The notes: generated from the sequence alone by a model not told the origin. Counted from the first letter of the stretch, positions 1 to 8,033 are shown. The stretch: DNA of 21,035 nt from Acholeplasmataceae bacterium (GCA_012520715.1 JAAYNT010000033.1:1-21035); one strand, 5' to 3'. Program-made: numbers and translations.

Positions 1-2169
1 ATAACATCAAGACTATATGAATCATTAGAACTTGCATCAAGAATAGCTGATGGCAAAGCGATAGTTAAAATTAACGATGAATATCGTAATTTTAACCAAA
101 AGTATGTTTGTTCTGATGAAGACTTTGTAATTCCGGAAATTGAAAACAGATTATTTTCATTTAACGTTCCAATTGGAGCTTGTCCGTCATGTAATGGTTT
201 AGGTGTTAAGATGAAATTAGATTTAGAGTTACTTCTTAATATGGATAAACCAGTTGTTGATGGTGGTATTGTTCCGTACCGGAATATGGATGAAGAAAAT
301 TTGAGTGCTCAAGAAATTGAGCAAACTGCTCAATTTTATAATATTGATTTTTTAAAACCATTAAAAGATCTATCTAAAAAAGAATTAGATATTTTCTTAT
401 ATGGTTCAAAAGATGAAATTCCATTTGTTTTAATTTCATCATCAGGTCGTGTTCATAGTAAAACTGTACCATTTGAAGGTGTAGTTAAAAACTTAGAAAG
501 AAGATACCGTGAAACGACAAGTGAATGGATTAGAGAATGGATTGAAGGTTACATGCGAGAAATTACATGCGAAGTATGTAATGGACAAAGATTAAACCGT
601 GAAGCTTTATCAGTTAAAGTTAATGGTTTAAATATTAGTGAGCTAACTGCTTTATCAGTTGATAAATCATTAGAATTTTTTAATAACTTAAAGCTTACTG
701 AAACTGAAAAACAAATTATTTCAATGGCTAAAGATGAAGTTGTTCAGAGATTATCATTTTTAAAAGAAGTAGGTTTAGGCTATTTAACATTATCAAGAAG
801 AGCTTCAACCTTATCAGGTGGGGAAGCTCAACGTATTAGACTAGCTACTCAAATAGGTTCTAAACTAAGCGGGGTATTATATGTTTTAGATGAACCTTCA
901 ATTGGTTTGCACCAAAGAGATAATTTAAAACTAATAAGTGCATTAAAAGATATGCGAGATTTAGGTAATACCCTAATAGTAGTTGAACATGATCATGAGA
1001 CAATGTTACACAGTGATTATTTAATTGATATTGGTCCGGGTGCTGGACTAAATGGTGGCTATGTAGTATCACAAGGAACACCTAAAGAAGTGATGGCTGA
1101 TGAAAACAGCATCACGGGGCGTTATTTAAGTGGAAAAGAATTTGTTAAAGTGCCGGAAAATAGAAGAAAACCAAATGGTAATGCAATTAATATTAAAGGC
1201 GCTAGTGAAAACAACTTAAAAGAAATTGATGTTGATATTCCACTTGGAGTATTAACTGTTGTAAGTGGTGTTTCAGGTAGTGGAAAATCAACTTTAGTTA
1301 ATAGTATTTTATTAAATGGTCTTAGACAAAAATACTACAAAAGTAAAGTTAAACCAGGAAAACACAAATCACTTGATGATCATGGTTTAATTGATAAAGT
1401 AGTCGAAATATCCCAATCACCAATTGGTAGAACTCCAAGAAGTAACCCAGGTACTTATACAGGTGTATTTGATGATATAAGAGATGTGTTTGCGATGACA
1501 AAAGAAGCGCAAATACGTGGTTATAAAAAGGGCAGATTTTCATTTAACGTCCGCGGTGGTAGATGTGAGACTTGTCAGGGAGACGGCGTTAAAAAAATCT
1601 CAATGCACTTTTTACCTGATGTATATGTAAAATGTGAAGTTTGTAACGGAGATAGATATAACCGTGAAACACTACAAATTAAATATCGAGGAAAAACTAT
1701 TTCAGATGTATTAAATATGACTGTTGAAGATGCTGTTGAGTTCTTTAGCAATCACCCAAGAATACATTCAAGACTTAAAACTTTATATGATGTTGGGCTA
1801 GGATATATTACAATTGGACAATCAGCACCAACCTTATCAGGTGGTGAAGCTCAAAGAGTTAAACTTGCAAGTGAGCTTCAAAAAAGAATTACACCACAAA
1901 CGATATTTATCTTAGATGAGCCAACTACCGGTCTTCATACTGATGATGTTAAAAGATTGTTAAGTGTAATTCAAAGAATTGTTGATGAAGGTGCAACGAT
2001 GGTTATTATTGAACATAATTTAGACGTAATTAAATCAGCAGACTACATAATAGACTTAGGTCCTGAAGGTGGAGATGATGGCGGAATGATAGTTGCAACA
2101 GGAACTCCAGAGGAAGTAGCTAAAGTTAAATCTAGCTATACCGGTCAATACTTAAAAGAAATTTTATAA
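1..2169 (+). CDS. uvrA: UvrA, excinuclease ABC subunit A (5' truncated by window edge)
   Basis: DNA-damage recognition ATPase of UvrABC nucleotide excision repair. The frame is open from base 1, giving 722 residues of a protein that is usually about 940-950 aa, so the N-terminal Walker A half lies outside. Visible in window numbering: first zinc-finger region at about residues 37-64 (C37, C61, C64), a CxxCxGxRL element, first ABC signature LSGGEAQR at 271, Walker B VLDEPS near 295, second Walker A GVSGSGKST at 423-431, second zinc module with paired CxxC (C522/C525 and C545/C548), second LSGGEAQR at 612, and Walker B ILDEPTTGLH near 638. The ATG at 211 is internal, because the family match continues upstream of it. 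Oddity: the second Cys of the first zinc module is replaced by Glu (residue 40). A terminator follows directly. Confidence 0.97.
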   Translation: MTSRLYESLELASRIADGKAIVKINDEYRNFNQKYVCSDEDFVIPEIENRLFSFNVPIGACPSCNGLGVKMKLDLELLLNMDKPVVDGGIVPYRNMDEENLSAQEIEQTAQFYNIDFLKPLKDLSKKELDIFLYGSKDEIPFVLISSSGRVHSKTVPFEGVVKNLERRYRETTSEWIREWIEGYMREITCEVCNGQRLNREALSVKVNGLNISELTALSVDKSLEFFNNLKLTETEKQIISMAKDEVVQRLSFLKEVGLGYLTLSRRASTLSGGEAQRIRLATQIGSKLSGVLYVLDEPSIGLHQRDNLKLISALKDMRDLGNTLIVVEHDHETMLHSDYLIDIGPGAGLNGGYVVSQGTPKEVMADENSITGRYLSGKEFVKVPENRRKPNGNAINIKGASENNLKEIDVDIPLGVLTVVSGVSGSGKSTLVNSILLNGLRQKYYKSKVKPGKHKSLDDHGLIDKVVEISQSPIGRTPRSNPGTYTGVFDDIRDVFAMTKEAQIRGYKKGRFSFNVRGGRCETCQGDGVKKISMHFLPDVYVKCEVCNGDRYNRETLQIKYRGKTISDVLNMTVEDAVEFFSNHPRIHSRLKTLYDVGLGYITIGQSAPTLSGGEAQRVKLASELQKRITPQTIFILDEPTTGLHTDDVKRLLSVIQRIVDEGATMVIIEHNLDVIKSADYIIDLGPEGGDDGGMIVATGTPEEVAKVKSSYTGQYLKEIL

Positions 2170-2173
2170 TTTA

Positions 2174-2205
2174 AAAGAAGCCCGTTTGGGACTTCTTATA
2201 TTATT
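2174..2205 (+). terminator. Intrinsic terminator of uvrA
   Basis: AAGAAGCCC / GGG-A-CTTCTT pair as a 9-bp stem with one bulged A around a GTTT loop, five bases after the uvrA stop. The following tract is only moderately T-rich (ATATTATT), so termination may be incomplete. Confidence 0.65.
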
Positions 2206-2222
2206 AACATATAAATATATGT

Positions 2223-2228
2223 TATAAT
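2223..2228 (+). promoter_or_regulatory. -10 box of the membrane protein-hprK-lgt operon
   Basis: A perfect TATAAT lies 16 nt before the ATG at 2245, with an AAGAGG ribosome site at 2233-2238. No convincing -35 hexamer sits 16-18 bp upstream, where the sequence is AT-only. The promoter is supported mainly by the -10 box and by following the uvrA terminator. Confidence 0.5.
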
Positions 2229-2244
2229 TATAAAGAGGCAAAAG

Positions 2245-2718
2245 ATGGATAACAGAAATACAAACCCGAATCAAAATGCATTTAAAAAATGGTTGTTAGT
2301 TCAAATTAGATACTTCAACCATGTTAATATATTTTTAAACATTATTGCAACAACGATTATTAATGTAGTAACAGGAGTAGTAGTTGTTGGGTTTTCTAAT
2401 TCGTTAGTTCCCTTAATTACTGGCAATTATTTACACTTTGTTTATATGTTTTTAATATTTGCGGTAGTTGATTTACTTATAAGATACATCTTATATGTCT
2501 TTATATTTGGTGGTATTATTAGAACAAGAGGACTTTTATTAATACCATATTATCTAATAACATTTTATACACTAGAGATGTTTTTAGAAGTAGAGTTTAT
2601 ATCGATATTTGCCATATTTGGTTTTACGCTACTATTTTATATTATTAGAAGTTGGGTTTCATATGTTTATGGATGGGTTATATCAATGTTTCGGAAAAAA
2701 AGAGGTGCAGAAGAATGA
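2245..2718 (+). CDS. Four-segment membrane protein of unknown function, first gene of hprK operon
   Basis: 157 aa. I do not recognise the family. A short Asn-rich hydrophilic N-terminus (about 15 residues) is followed by roughly four hydrophobic segments (about residues 26-50, 60-80, 97-113 and 118-138) and a basic tail (MFRKKRG), which suggests an integral membrane protein with a positive cytoplasmic C-terminus. There are no Cys residues and no recognisable catalytic motif. Its stop overlaps the hprK start as ATGA (2715-2718), so the two are translationally coupled. In bacilli small membrane genes (yvl cluster) also lie between uvrA and hprK, but I see no clear sequence match and do not assign homology. 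Confidence 0.8.
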   Translation: MDNRNTNPNQNAFKKWLLVQIRYFNHVNIFLNIIATTIINVVTGVVVVGFSNSLVPLITGNYLHFVYMFLIFAVVDLLIRYILYVFIFGGIIRTRGLLLIPYYLITFYTLEMFLEVEFISIFAIFGFTLLFYIIRSWVSYVYGWVISMFRKKRGAEE

Positions 2719-3659
2719 AAAAAACATTAAGAATTAGAAAAATAGTAAAAGATATTGGACTTGAAATCTTAGCCGGTGAACAGGGCTTAGATGACACAGT
2801 CGATGTTGAAATGATTAGTCGTCCGGGATTTGAAATCTTAGGTCACTATGAATTTGCAGACCCAAGAAGATTAATGTTAATTGGTGTTCAAGAATCAAAC
2901 TTTTTATTTTCTAAAGATTTAAAAACTAGAACGAAAATGATCAAAGGATTATTTGATTTAAAACCACCAGCTATTATTTTTCCAGTTAATCCAGAAGTTG
3001 AAACAGTGTTAGACTTATTTAAACAAATGGGAGATGAGTATCATATTCCAGTTTTAAGAAGTACACTAAATACAACCCCTCTTAACTCAAAGTTGTATGT
3101 TTATTTGCACCGTGAACTATCTCAAACAATTGGAATTCATGGGGTACTACTTGATATTCATGGTATGGGTACTTTAATTATTGGTGGTAGTGGAATTGGT
3201 AAAAGTGAAACTGCTCTTGAACTAATTAAAAGAGGCCATATTTTAGTATCTGATGATTTAGTAGAAATATATGAATCTACTGCTGGTAACTTAGTAGGAT
3301 CAGCTCCAAAAATTTTAAGACGATTTTTAGAAATTAGAGGAATTGGAATTGTTGATGTTATCTCGATGTTTGGTAGTGGATCATATAGAGAAAATAAACG
3401 TATTAATATGGTAGTAGAGCTAGAATACTGGCAAAAAGATAAAGAATATGACCGTTTAGGTATTAGAGCTGAAACGATTAGATACTTTAATACTGACCTA
3501 CCTAAGATTACAATACCAGTTTTACCTGGACGTAACATTGCAACACTTGTTGAAAGTGCTGCAATGAACGAAAAGTTAAAAACTATGGGCTATAACGCAG
3601 CCATTACATTTACACAAAGCGTATCAGCGCTAGCGAAAGGAGAAATTGATGATGAATAA
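2715..3659 (+). CDS. hprK: HPr kinase/phosphorylase
   Basis: 314 aa, the usual size. It phosphorylates Ser46 of the PTS phosphocarrier HPr with ATP or pyrophosphate and reverses this with phosphate, linking glycolytic state to sugar uptake and catabolite control. The N-terminal regulatory domain (about 1-130) is followed by the kinase domain, with P-loop GGSGIGKS at 157-164, the RGHILVSDD strand just after, and the family signature LEIRGIGIVDV near residue 206. The frame is open from 2652, but the start was set at 2715: AGAGGTG lies 7 nt before it, it forms an ATGA overlap with the previous gene, and MKKTLRIRKIVKD matches family N-termini. A P-loop HprK implies a PTS elsewhere in the genome. 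The 3' end overlaps lgt. Confidence 0.96.
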   Translation: MKKTLRIRKIVKDIGLEILAGEQGLDDTVDVEMISRPGFEILGHYEFADPRRLMLIGVQESNFLFSKDLKTRTKMIKGLFDLKPPAIIFPVNPEVETVLDLFKQMGDEYHIPVLRSTLNTTPLNSKLYVYLHRELSQTIGIHGVLLDIHGMGTLIIGGSGIGKSETALELIKRGHILVSDDLVEIYESTAGNLVGSAPKILRRFLEIRGIGIVDVISMFGSGSYRENKRINMVVELEYWQKDKEYDRLGIRAETIRYFNTDLPKITIPVLPGRNIATLVESAAMNEKLKTMGYNAAITFTQSVSALAKGEIDDE

Positions 3660-4785
3660 TCAAGAAAAAACTCCATTTATGGAAACTAAATTTATGAAAT
3701 TTGTCAAAAAGTTTCCAGAAGTAGTGGCAGGGCCACTAATGATGATAGCTGTATTCATACTAATTGTAATTGCTACAAGAGGACTTGGATTAATCCCAAG
3801 TAAAATAGCAATTAAAATTGGTTCACTTGAGATTGCGTGGTACGCAATATTTATTCTAACAGGAATTGTGTTTGCTGCAATATTTGGTTATTATGAATTC
3901 CCAAGAATTGGGATTTCAAGAAACAACTTAACCGATGGTCTCTTAGTTATTGCGCCACTTGCAATTCTTGGTACTAGATTATATTATGTAATTTTTGATT
4001 CTAACAAAACATATTCTAGCATTTTGGAAGTGCTTAACTTCTCAAGGGGCGGATTAGCCATTCATGGTGCGATTATCGTAGCTATTATTGGTGTAATAGT
4101 ATTTGCTAAAGTTAAAAAAACTAGAGTATGGCAAGTATTTGATATTTTAGTAATTGGACTACTAATTGGTCAAATTATTGGTCGTTGGGGCAACTTTATT
4201 AACCAAGAGGCTCATGGTCCTTTAGTTGAAAATAGTTGGGTATATAACGGATTAGTTCCTAATTTTGTTAAAAAGAATATGTTTATTGATAGTACAACTA
4301 TCCCAAATCATCCAACTTTCTTATATGAAGGTTATCTAAACTTTATTGTCTTAATGGCATTACTTGTTATTAGAAGGTTTAGACTACTAAAAACTGGAGA
4401 CAACTTAGGAATTTACTTAATTGCATACGGTATTATTCGCGGAGTAATCATTGAACCAATGAGAACAGATCCGCTCTACATTGGACCATGGAAAGTAAAT
4501 ATTGTATTTTCACTAATCTTATTTGTTGGTGGTGGAGCCTTATACTTAATATTAAAATATATATTTGTTAGGGATTTACCTTTCTACTATGATCTTGCAA
4601 TTGATGAAAATTTATATGACAAAGGATTAGAAGGTCGAGATTTTAGAAGACGTAAAAAAGAAGAACTTAAAAAGATTAGAGCTAAAAGAGAAAGCGAAGA
4701 ACAAATTAAAATAACCGAAGAACAAATAACTAGTGAAGCAACTAAAAAAGTACTTGATAAAGCTTCAAAGGACACAATGAAGTGA
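3649..4785 (+). CDS. lgt: Prolipoprotein diacylglyceryl transferase with N- and C-terminal extensions
   Basis: 378 aa; most Lgt proteins are about 260-290 aa. It is an integral membrane enzyme that transfers diacylglycerol from phosphatidylglycerol to the lipobox Cys of prolipoproteins. Core motifs are present: IHGA with the conserved His (about residue 139) and the signature GRWGNFINQE beginning at 178. The Lgt core begins near residue 60 (KIGSLEIAWYAIF). Before it is an extra hydrophobic segment (about 22-45); after the last helix is a charged tail of about 55 residues rich in Lys and Glu. The start is ATG 3649 or 3652 (GGAG at 3639-3642); both overlap the end of hprK. The in-frame TTG at 3646 is too close to the ribosome site. 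The end overlaps the next gene by 4 nt. Confidence 0.95.
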   Translation: MMNNQEKTPFMETKFMKFVKKFPEVVAGPLMMIAVFILIVIATRGLGLIPSKIAIKIGSLEIAWYAIFILTGIVFAAIFGYYEFPRIGISRNNLTDGLLVIAPLAILGTRLYYVIFDSNKTYSSILEVLNFSRGGLAIHGAIIVAIIGVIVFAKVKKTRVWQVFDILVIGLLIGQIIGRWGNFINQEAHGPLVENSWVYNGLVPNFVKKNMFIDSTTIPNHPTFLYEGYLNFIVLMALLVIRRFRLLKTGDNLGIYLIAYGIIRGVIIEPMRTDPLYIGPWKVNIVFSLILFVGGGALYLILKYIFVRDLPFYYDLAIDENLYDKGLEGRDFRRRKKEELKKIRAKRESEEQIKITEEQITSEATKKVLDKASKDTMK

Positions 4786-5432
4786 TAAAAGCGGTTTTAT
4801 TTGATCTTGATGGCACATTAATTGATAGTGCTGAAGTTATATTAAAATGTTTTAGTAGTGTTTTTGATGAAATATTTCCTAATGTTCAAGTTTCTGAAGA
4901 AGAAAGACTTGAATTTTTAGGGCCTACCTTAGTTCATACTTTTGGGAGATATACTAAAGATTCAAAATTAGTTGAAAAAGCTATTAAGTCATATGTTCAT
5001 TGTTCAATTGAAGAACATGACAATGACAATATAAAAGCATTTCCTAATGCGGTTGAACTATTAAAAACATTAAAATTATTAGATATTAAAGTAGGTGTTG
5101 TAACATCTAAGCAAAGCTCTGCAGCAGCTTATGGACTTAAAATAAATGGATTATTAGATTTTGTTGATATATTAGTAGGATCTGATAACGTAGAAAACCA
5201 TAAACCAGATCCAGAAGCTTTACTAAAAGCACTAAAGATGTTAGAAGTTAATAACAAAGAAGTATTATATGTAGGAGATCATGAAAATGATATTCTTGCA
5301 GCTAGAAATGCTAATGTTTTAAGCGTTGGTGTATCTTACAGCTACCGCTTAAAACATATCAAACAATTAAATCCAGATTATATAATATCGGATTTACTTG
5401 AAATAATTAATATTGTAAAATCAATTAACTAA
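4782..5432 (+). CDS. PpaX-like HAD-superfamily phosphatase
   Basis: 216 aa. HAD hydrolase with motif I DLDGT (residues 8-12; D8 nucleophile, D10 acid/base), a helical cap (about 15-85), motif II VVTSK, motif III Lys in NHKPDPE and motif IV YVGDHENDI. In bacilli the hprK-lgt neighbour PpaX is a pyrophosphatase that removes the PPi released by HPr(Ser-P) dephosphorylation. The same order here supports a PpaX role, but phosphoglycolate-phosphatase-like activity cannot be excluded. The start is GTG at 4782, overlapping the lgt TGA, with AAAGGA at 4767-4772 nine bases upstream. No ATG fits the N-terminal motif better. Confidence 0.85.
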   Translation: MIKAVLFDLDGTLIDSAEVILKCFSSVFDEIFPNVQVSEEERLEFLGPTLVHTFGRYTKDSKLVEKAIKSYVHCSIEEHDNDNIKAFPNAVELLKTLKLLDIKVGVVTSKQSSAAAYGLKINGLLDFVDILVGSDNVENHKPDPEALLKALKMLEVNNKEVLYVGDHENDILAARNANVLSVGVSYSYRLKHIKQLNPDYIISDLLEIINIVKSIN

Positions 5433-5441
5433 AAGTTAATT
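5423..5441 (+). other. Inverted repeat between HAD gene and trxB-like gene
   Basis: AATTAACT-AAA-AGTTAATT is a perfect 8-bp inverted repeat. It contains the HAD stop codon (5430-5432), is followed by a short T run and ends just before the AAGGAGG site at 5445-5451. It could act as a weak attenuator or mRNA-processing hairpin inside the operon. The stem has only one G-C pair per arm, so its strength is doubtful. Confidence 0.4.
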
Positions 5442-5458
5442 TTTAAGGAGGAAAATAT

Positions 5459-6370
5459 ATGTATGATTTAATTATTATTGGCGCAGGCCCTGCCGGCATG
5501 ACTGCAGCTATTTATGCCAAAAGAGCCAATTTAAATTTATTAATAGTAGAAAAAAGTGCACCAGGAGGTCAAATGGTTTCAACTGGTGAAGTTGAAAACT
5601 ATCCAGGTGCCGGTCTTGTAACTGGTCCACAGTTATCAATGTCAATGTATAATCACGCGGAAGAACTGGGAGTTAATTTTGAGTTTGGTGAAGTTACATC
5701 AGTTAAAGTTAATGACCGAGTTAAAGAAGTAACATTAGATGGTGAGCAAGTTCTAAAAACAAAAGCATTATTAATTGCTACTGGTGCAGTTCCAAGAACA
5801 TTAAATGTTCCAGGGGAAGAAAAATTTAGTGGTCAAGGCATTAGCTGGTGTGCAATTTGTGATGGCGCATTTTATAAAGATAGAAAAGTAGTATTTGTTG
5901 GCGGCGGAAATAGTGCCGTTGATGAAGCAATCTACATGGCTAATGTTGCAAGCGAGATTGAAGTTGTTCAAAACTTACCAACCCTAACTGCTGATAAAAT
6001 TTCTGCAGACCGCTTATTATCACTACCTAACGTTAAAGTTCACTATAACTCAGTAGTAAAAGAGTTTGTTGGTGAAGATAAGCTAGAAGCAGTTAAAATT
6101 GTAGATACAGATGGAAATGAAACACTAATTCCTACTGAAGGAGTATTTGAATATGTTGGACTAAGACCAGTAACTGAGTTATTTAAAGATTTAGATATTT
6201 TAAATGACTGGGGTTATGTAGAAGCTGACAATCAAATGAAAACTAAAGTTGATGGAATCTTCTCAGCCGGAGATGTTAATTCAAAAGCTGTTCGTCAAAT
6301 TGTAACTGCAACAAGCGACGGCGCAATTGCAGTTCAATCAATTTTAAAATATTTAGAAAGTTGGAAGTAA
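5459..6370 (+). CDS. trxB: Thioredoxin-reductase-like flavoprotein lacking the HRRxxxR NADPH motif
   Basis: 303 aa, typical low-Mr TrxR size, with a strong AAGGAGG site 7 nt before the ATG. Visible parts: FAD-binding GAGPAGMTAA near residues 8-17, redox CxxC as WCAICDG (C131, C134; usual form CATC), second Rossmann GGGNSA at 148-153, and the C-terminal FAD motif SAGDV near residue 280. In NADPH-dependent TrxR the segment after the second Rossmann motif reads HRRxxxR, where the arginines bind the 2'-phosphate. Here the aligned residues 171-177 read QNLPTLT, with no Arg. The protein is therefore a disulfide reductase of the TrxB fold, but NADPH is an unlikely donor; NADH or another donor is possible. 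It sits between the HAD gene and whiA, as trxB often does in Bacillota. Confidence 0.88.
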   Translation: MYDLIIIGAGPAGMTAAIYAKRANLNLLIVEKSAPGGQMVSTGEVENYPGAGLVTGPQLSMSMYNHAEELGVNFEFGEVTSVKVNDRVKEVTLDGEQVLKTKALLIATGAVPRTLNVPGEEKFSGQGISWCAICDGAFYKDRKVVFVGGGNSAVDEAIYMANVASEIEVVQNLPTLTADKISADRLLSLPNVKVHYNSVVKEFVGEDKLEAVKIVDTDGNETLIPTEGVFEYVGLRPVTELFKDLDILNDWGYVEADNQMKTKVDGIFSAGDVNSKAVRQIVTATSDGAIAVQSILKYLESWK

Positions 6371-6371
6371 T

Positions 6372-7283
6372 TTGAGTTTTGCCAAAACCGTCAAAGAAGA
6401 AATGACAACCATACCTGTTAATCAAAGTGAAATGCTGGCTGAAATTTCAGCCTTTTTTCACCTTAGTTGTGAATACCAACAAACAGATAATGGCCCAGTT
6501 ATAGTATATAACTCAAGAAATGCGACGGTGGCAATTAGATTTTTAAAATTGTTAAGATCACTATATCCATCAGATGTTAAATTAGATGTTAAAGATGAAA
6601 AAGTATTAACACACCGTAAAACTATTAAAATTAAAATACTATCTCCAGTCGATCAAATTGCAAGCGAGCATAGTATCGAAAACAAAGACTTGTTAGTTGA
6701 TACACCTGAAGATAAAAAGGCTTATTTAAGAGCCGCCTTTTTAATAGGAGGCTCCGTTAATAGCCCTAAAACATCTAACTATCATTTAGAAATATATGCT
6801 AGAAATTCTGAAGATATATTATTTATTCAAAGTTTAATGAATTATTTTGATTTAAATGCCAAAATAATTAGAAGAAGAAATGGATTTATTGCTTATATTA
6901 AAGATGCAGAACAAATAGCTAATTTTTTAATTATTACTAAAGCTCAAAACTCGTTATTTAAATTTGAAGATATTAGAATTAAAAGAGATTTTAATAATTC
7001 AATTAACCGCATTATTAACTGTGAAGTTGCTAATGAGCAAAAAGTAATGGAATCAGCAGCTCGTCAAGTTGATGATATTAATTATGTTAAAAAACATCTT
7101 ACTTTAGAAGCCCTAAATCCAAGATTAAGAGAAGCTGCTGATTTAAGATTAGAAAACCCTGATTTAAGCTTATCAGAATTAGAAGAAGCATATTTTTTAA
7201 AGTATGGTAAAAAAATAAGTAGGTCAGGTTTAAATCATCGTTTTATAAAAATTAGAGAGCTTAGAGAAAAAGATGAAGGATAA
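6372..7283 (+). CDS. whiA: WhiA, sporulation/division regulator-family DNA-binding protein
   Basis: 303 aa. WhiA proteins combine an N-terminal domain resembling LAGLIDADG homing endonucleases without catalysis (here about 1-190) and a C-terminal helix-turn-helix (about 215-300; SLSELEEAYFLKYGKKISRS is the recognisable end). In Gram-positives WhiA affects cell division, and in mollicutes it has been linked to ribosomal gene control. The start is TTG at 6372, one base after the trxB-like stop: MSFAKTVKEEM matches the family N-terminus MSFAxxVKxEL, and GGAAG lies in the end of the preceding gene. Last gene of the operon; no strong terminator follows before the next promoter. Confidence 0.93.
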   Translation: MSFAKTVKEEMTTIPVNQSEMLAEISAFFHLSCEYQQTDNGPVIVYNSRNATVAIRFLKLLRSLYPSDVKLDVKDEKVLTHRKTIKIKILSPVDQIASEHSIENKDLLVDTPEDKKAYLRAAFLIGGSVNSPKTSNYHLEIYARNSEDILFIQSLMNYFDLNAKIIRRRNGFIAYIKDAEQIANFLIITKAQNSLFKFEDIRIKRDFNNSINRIINCEVANEQKVMESAARQVDDINYVKKHLTLEALNPRLREAADLRLENPDLSLSELEEAYFLKYGKKISRSGLNHRFIKIRELREKDEG

Positions 7284-7308
7284 AAATGTAAATTTAGATT
7301 AATAACAA

Positions 7309-7337
7309 TTGATTAAAATTTATTAAAAATGTATAAT
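7309..7337 (+). promoter_or_regulatory. Promoter of the 195-aa membrane-anchored protein gene
   Basis: TTGATT (7309-7314), 17-bp spacer, TATAAT (7332-7337). The predicted transcript starts near 7344, so the ATG at 7346 would be essentially leaderless. The ATG at 7361, with GGAAG at 7348-7352, is the better start. Confidence 0.75.
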
Positions 7338-7360
7338 ATTTTAGAATGGAAGTTGATAAT

Positions 7361-7948
7361 ATGCAAAGAAATAAAAAAGAAAAAGCTACAAAACCACTAG
7401 CACCAAGTCAATCTGGTCGTCGTCGTGGTGAAGTTGAAGAATCAAAAGCAGCCAAAATTTTAATGGCGGTCGGAGTTGGAGTTTTAATTACTTTAGTAGT
7501 AGCGTTAATAGTTGCTTTAATTGTTGTATCACTAAGTAATAAAAAACCAGCTGAAAGTCCAGTTAAAGATGAAATTCATCTAACTTACCAAGATGTTGTT
7601 ACAGTTGTTGTAGATAAAAACATCATGGATTTAAACCAAGGAGATAACGTAAAAGCGTATCTAGAATTAGTTAAAGAAACATCTTATATGATTTTCTATC
7701 GTGAAAAAGATCTAAAAAATAAAGATTTCTTAGATGCTATCACGACAACTTCAGATGATAAAACTGGAGTTGTCCTAATTAATTTAGATTTACATAGTGA
7801 AATCTTAGGTGCAGAAGATACTGTTTTAAAAGAATTAGAATATTCTAGCCCTAATATGTTACCATTTGTAATAGTTATTTCCGAAAGTCAATCTAAATTT
7901 GAATTCGTTGGTTTAATGGAAGACGTCTTAAAATTATTAGGCAAATAA
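7361..7948 (+). CDS. Single-pass membrane-anchored protein, function unknown
   Basis: 195 aa from the ATG at 7361. A basic, hydrophilic cytoplasmic segment (residues 1-30, ending in RRRGEVEESK) is followed by one long hydrophobic stretch (about 32-59, Val/Ile/Leu/Ala) and an extracytoplasmic domain of about 135 residues. There is no lipobox and no Cys. The alternation of strands and helices and the end (PFVIVISES...FVGLMEDVLKLL) weakly recall a thioredoxin fold without its CxxC, but this is only a pattern impression. The gene stands alone with its own promoter and a strong terminator. An in-frame ATG at 7346 lies at the predicted +1, so it was not chosen. I do not recognise the family. Confidence 0.75.
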   Translation: MQRNKKEKATKPLAPSQSGRRRGEVEESKAAKILMAVGVGVLITLVVALIVALIVVSLSNKKPAESPVKDEIHLTYQDVVTVVVDKNIMDLNQGDNVKAYLELVKETSYMIFYREKDLKNKDFLDAITTTSDDKTGVVLINLDLHSEILGAEDTVLKELEYSSPNMLPFVIVISESQSKFEFVGLMEDVLKLLGK

Positions 7949-7964
7949 CATTATTTAAGTGTAT

Positions 7965-7990
7965 AAAAGCTGGAGCAATCCAGCTTTTTT
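7965..7990 (+). terminator. Strong intrinsic terminator
   Basis: AAAAGCTGGA-GCAA-TCCAGCTTTT is a perfect 10-bp stem with a 4-nt loop and a continuing T run, 16 nt after the upstream gene. Confidence 0.92.
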
Positions 7991-8004
7991 ACTTCCTTAA
8001 ATAA

Positions 8005-8033
8005 TTGATAAAAACTACATATAATGGTATAAT
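8005..8033 (+). promoter_or_regulatory. Promoter of tex
   Basis: TTGATA (8005-8010), 17-bp spacer, TATAAT (8028-8033). It lies inside the longest open frame, which rules out the upstream in-frame TTG at 8005 as a start. Confidence 0.85.

Noticed and set aside
2256..2271. 14-bp match GAAATACAAACCCG between the 157-aa membrane gene and the nrdI leader (about 16604-16617).
   Set aside because: One copy is coding sequence for an Asn-rich N-terminus, there is no positional logic, and no third copy was seen. Probably coincidence in AT-rich DNA.
2652..2714. Upstream extension of hprK in the longest open frame.
   Set aside because: It overlaps the end of the 157-aa gene, has no ribosome site and does not match HprK N-termini. 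The ATGA overlap at 2715 has a proper ribosome site.
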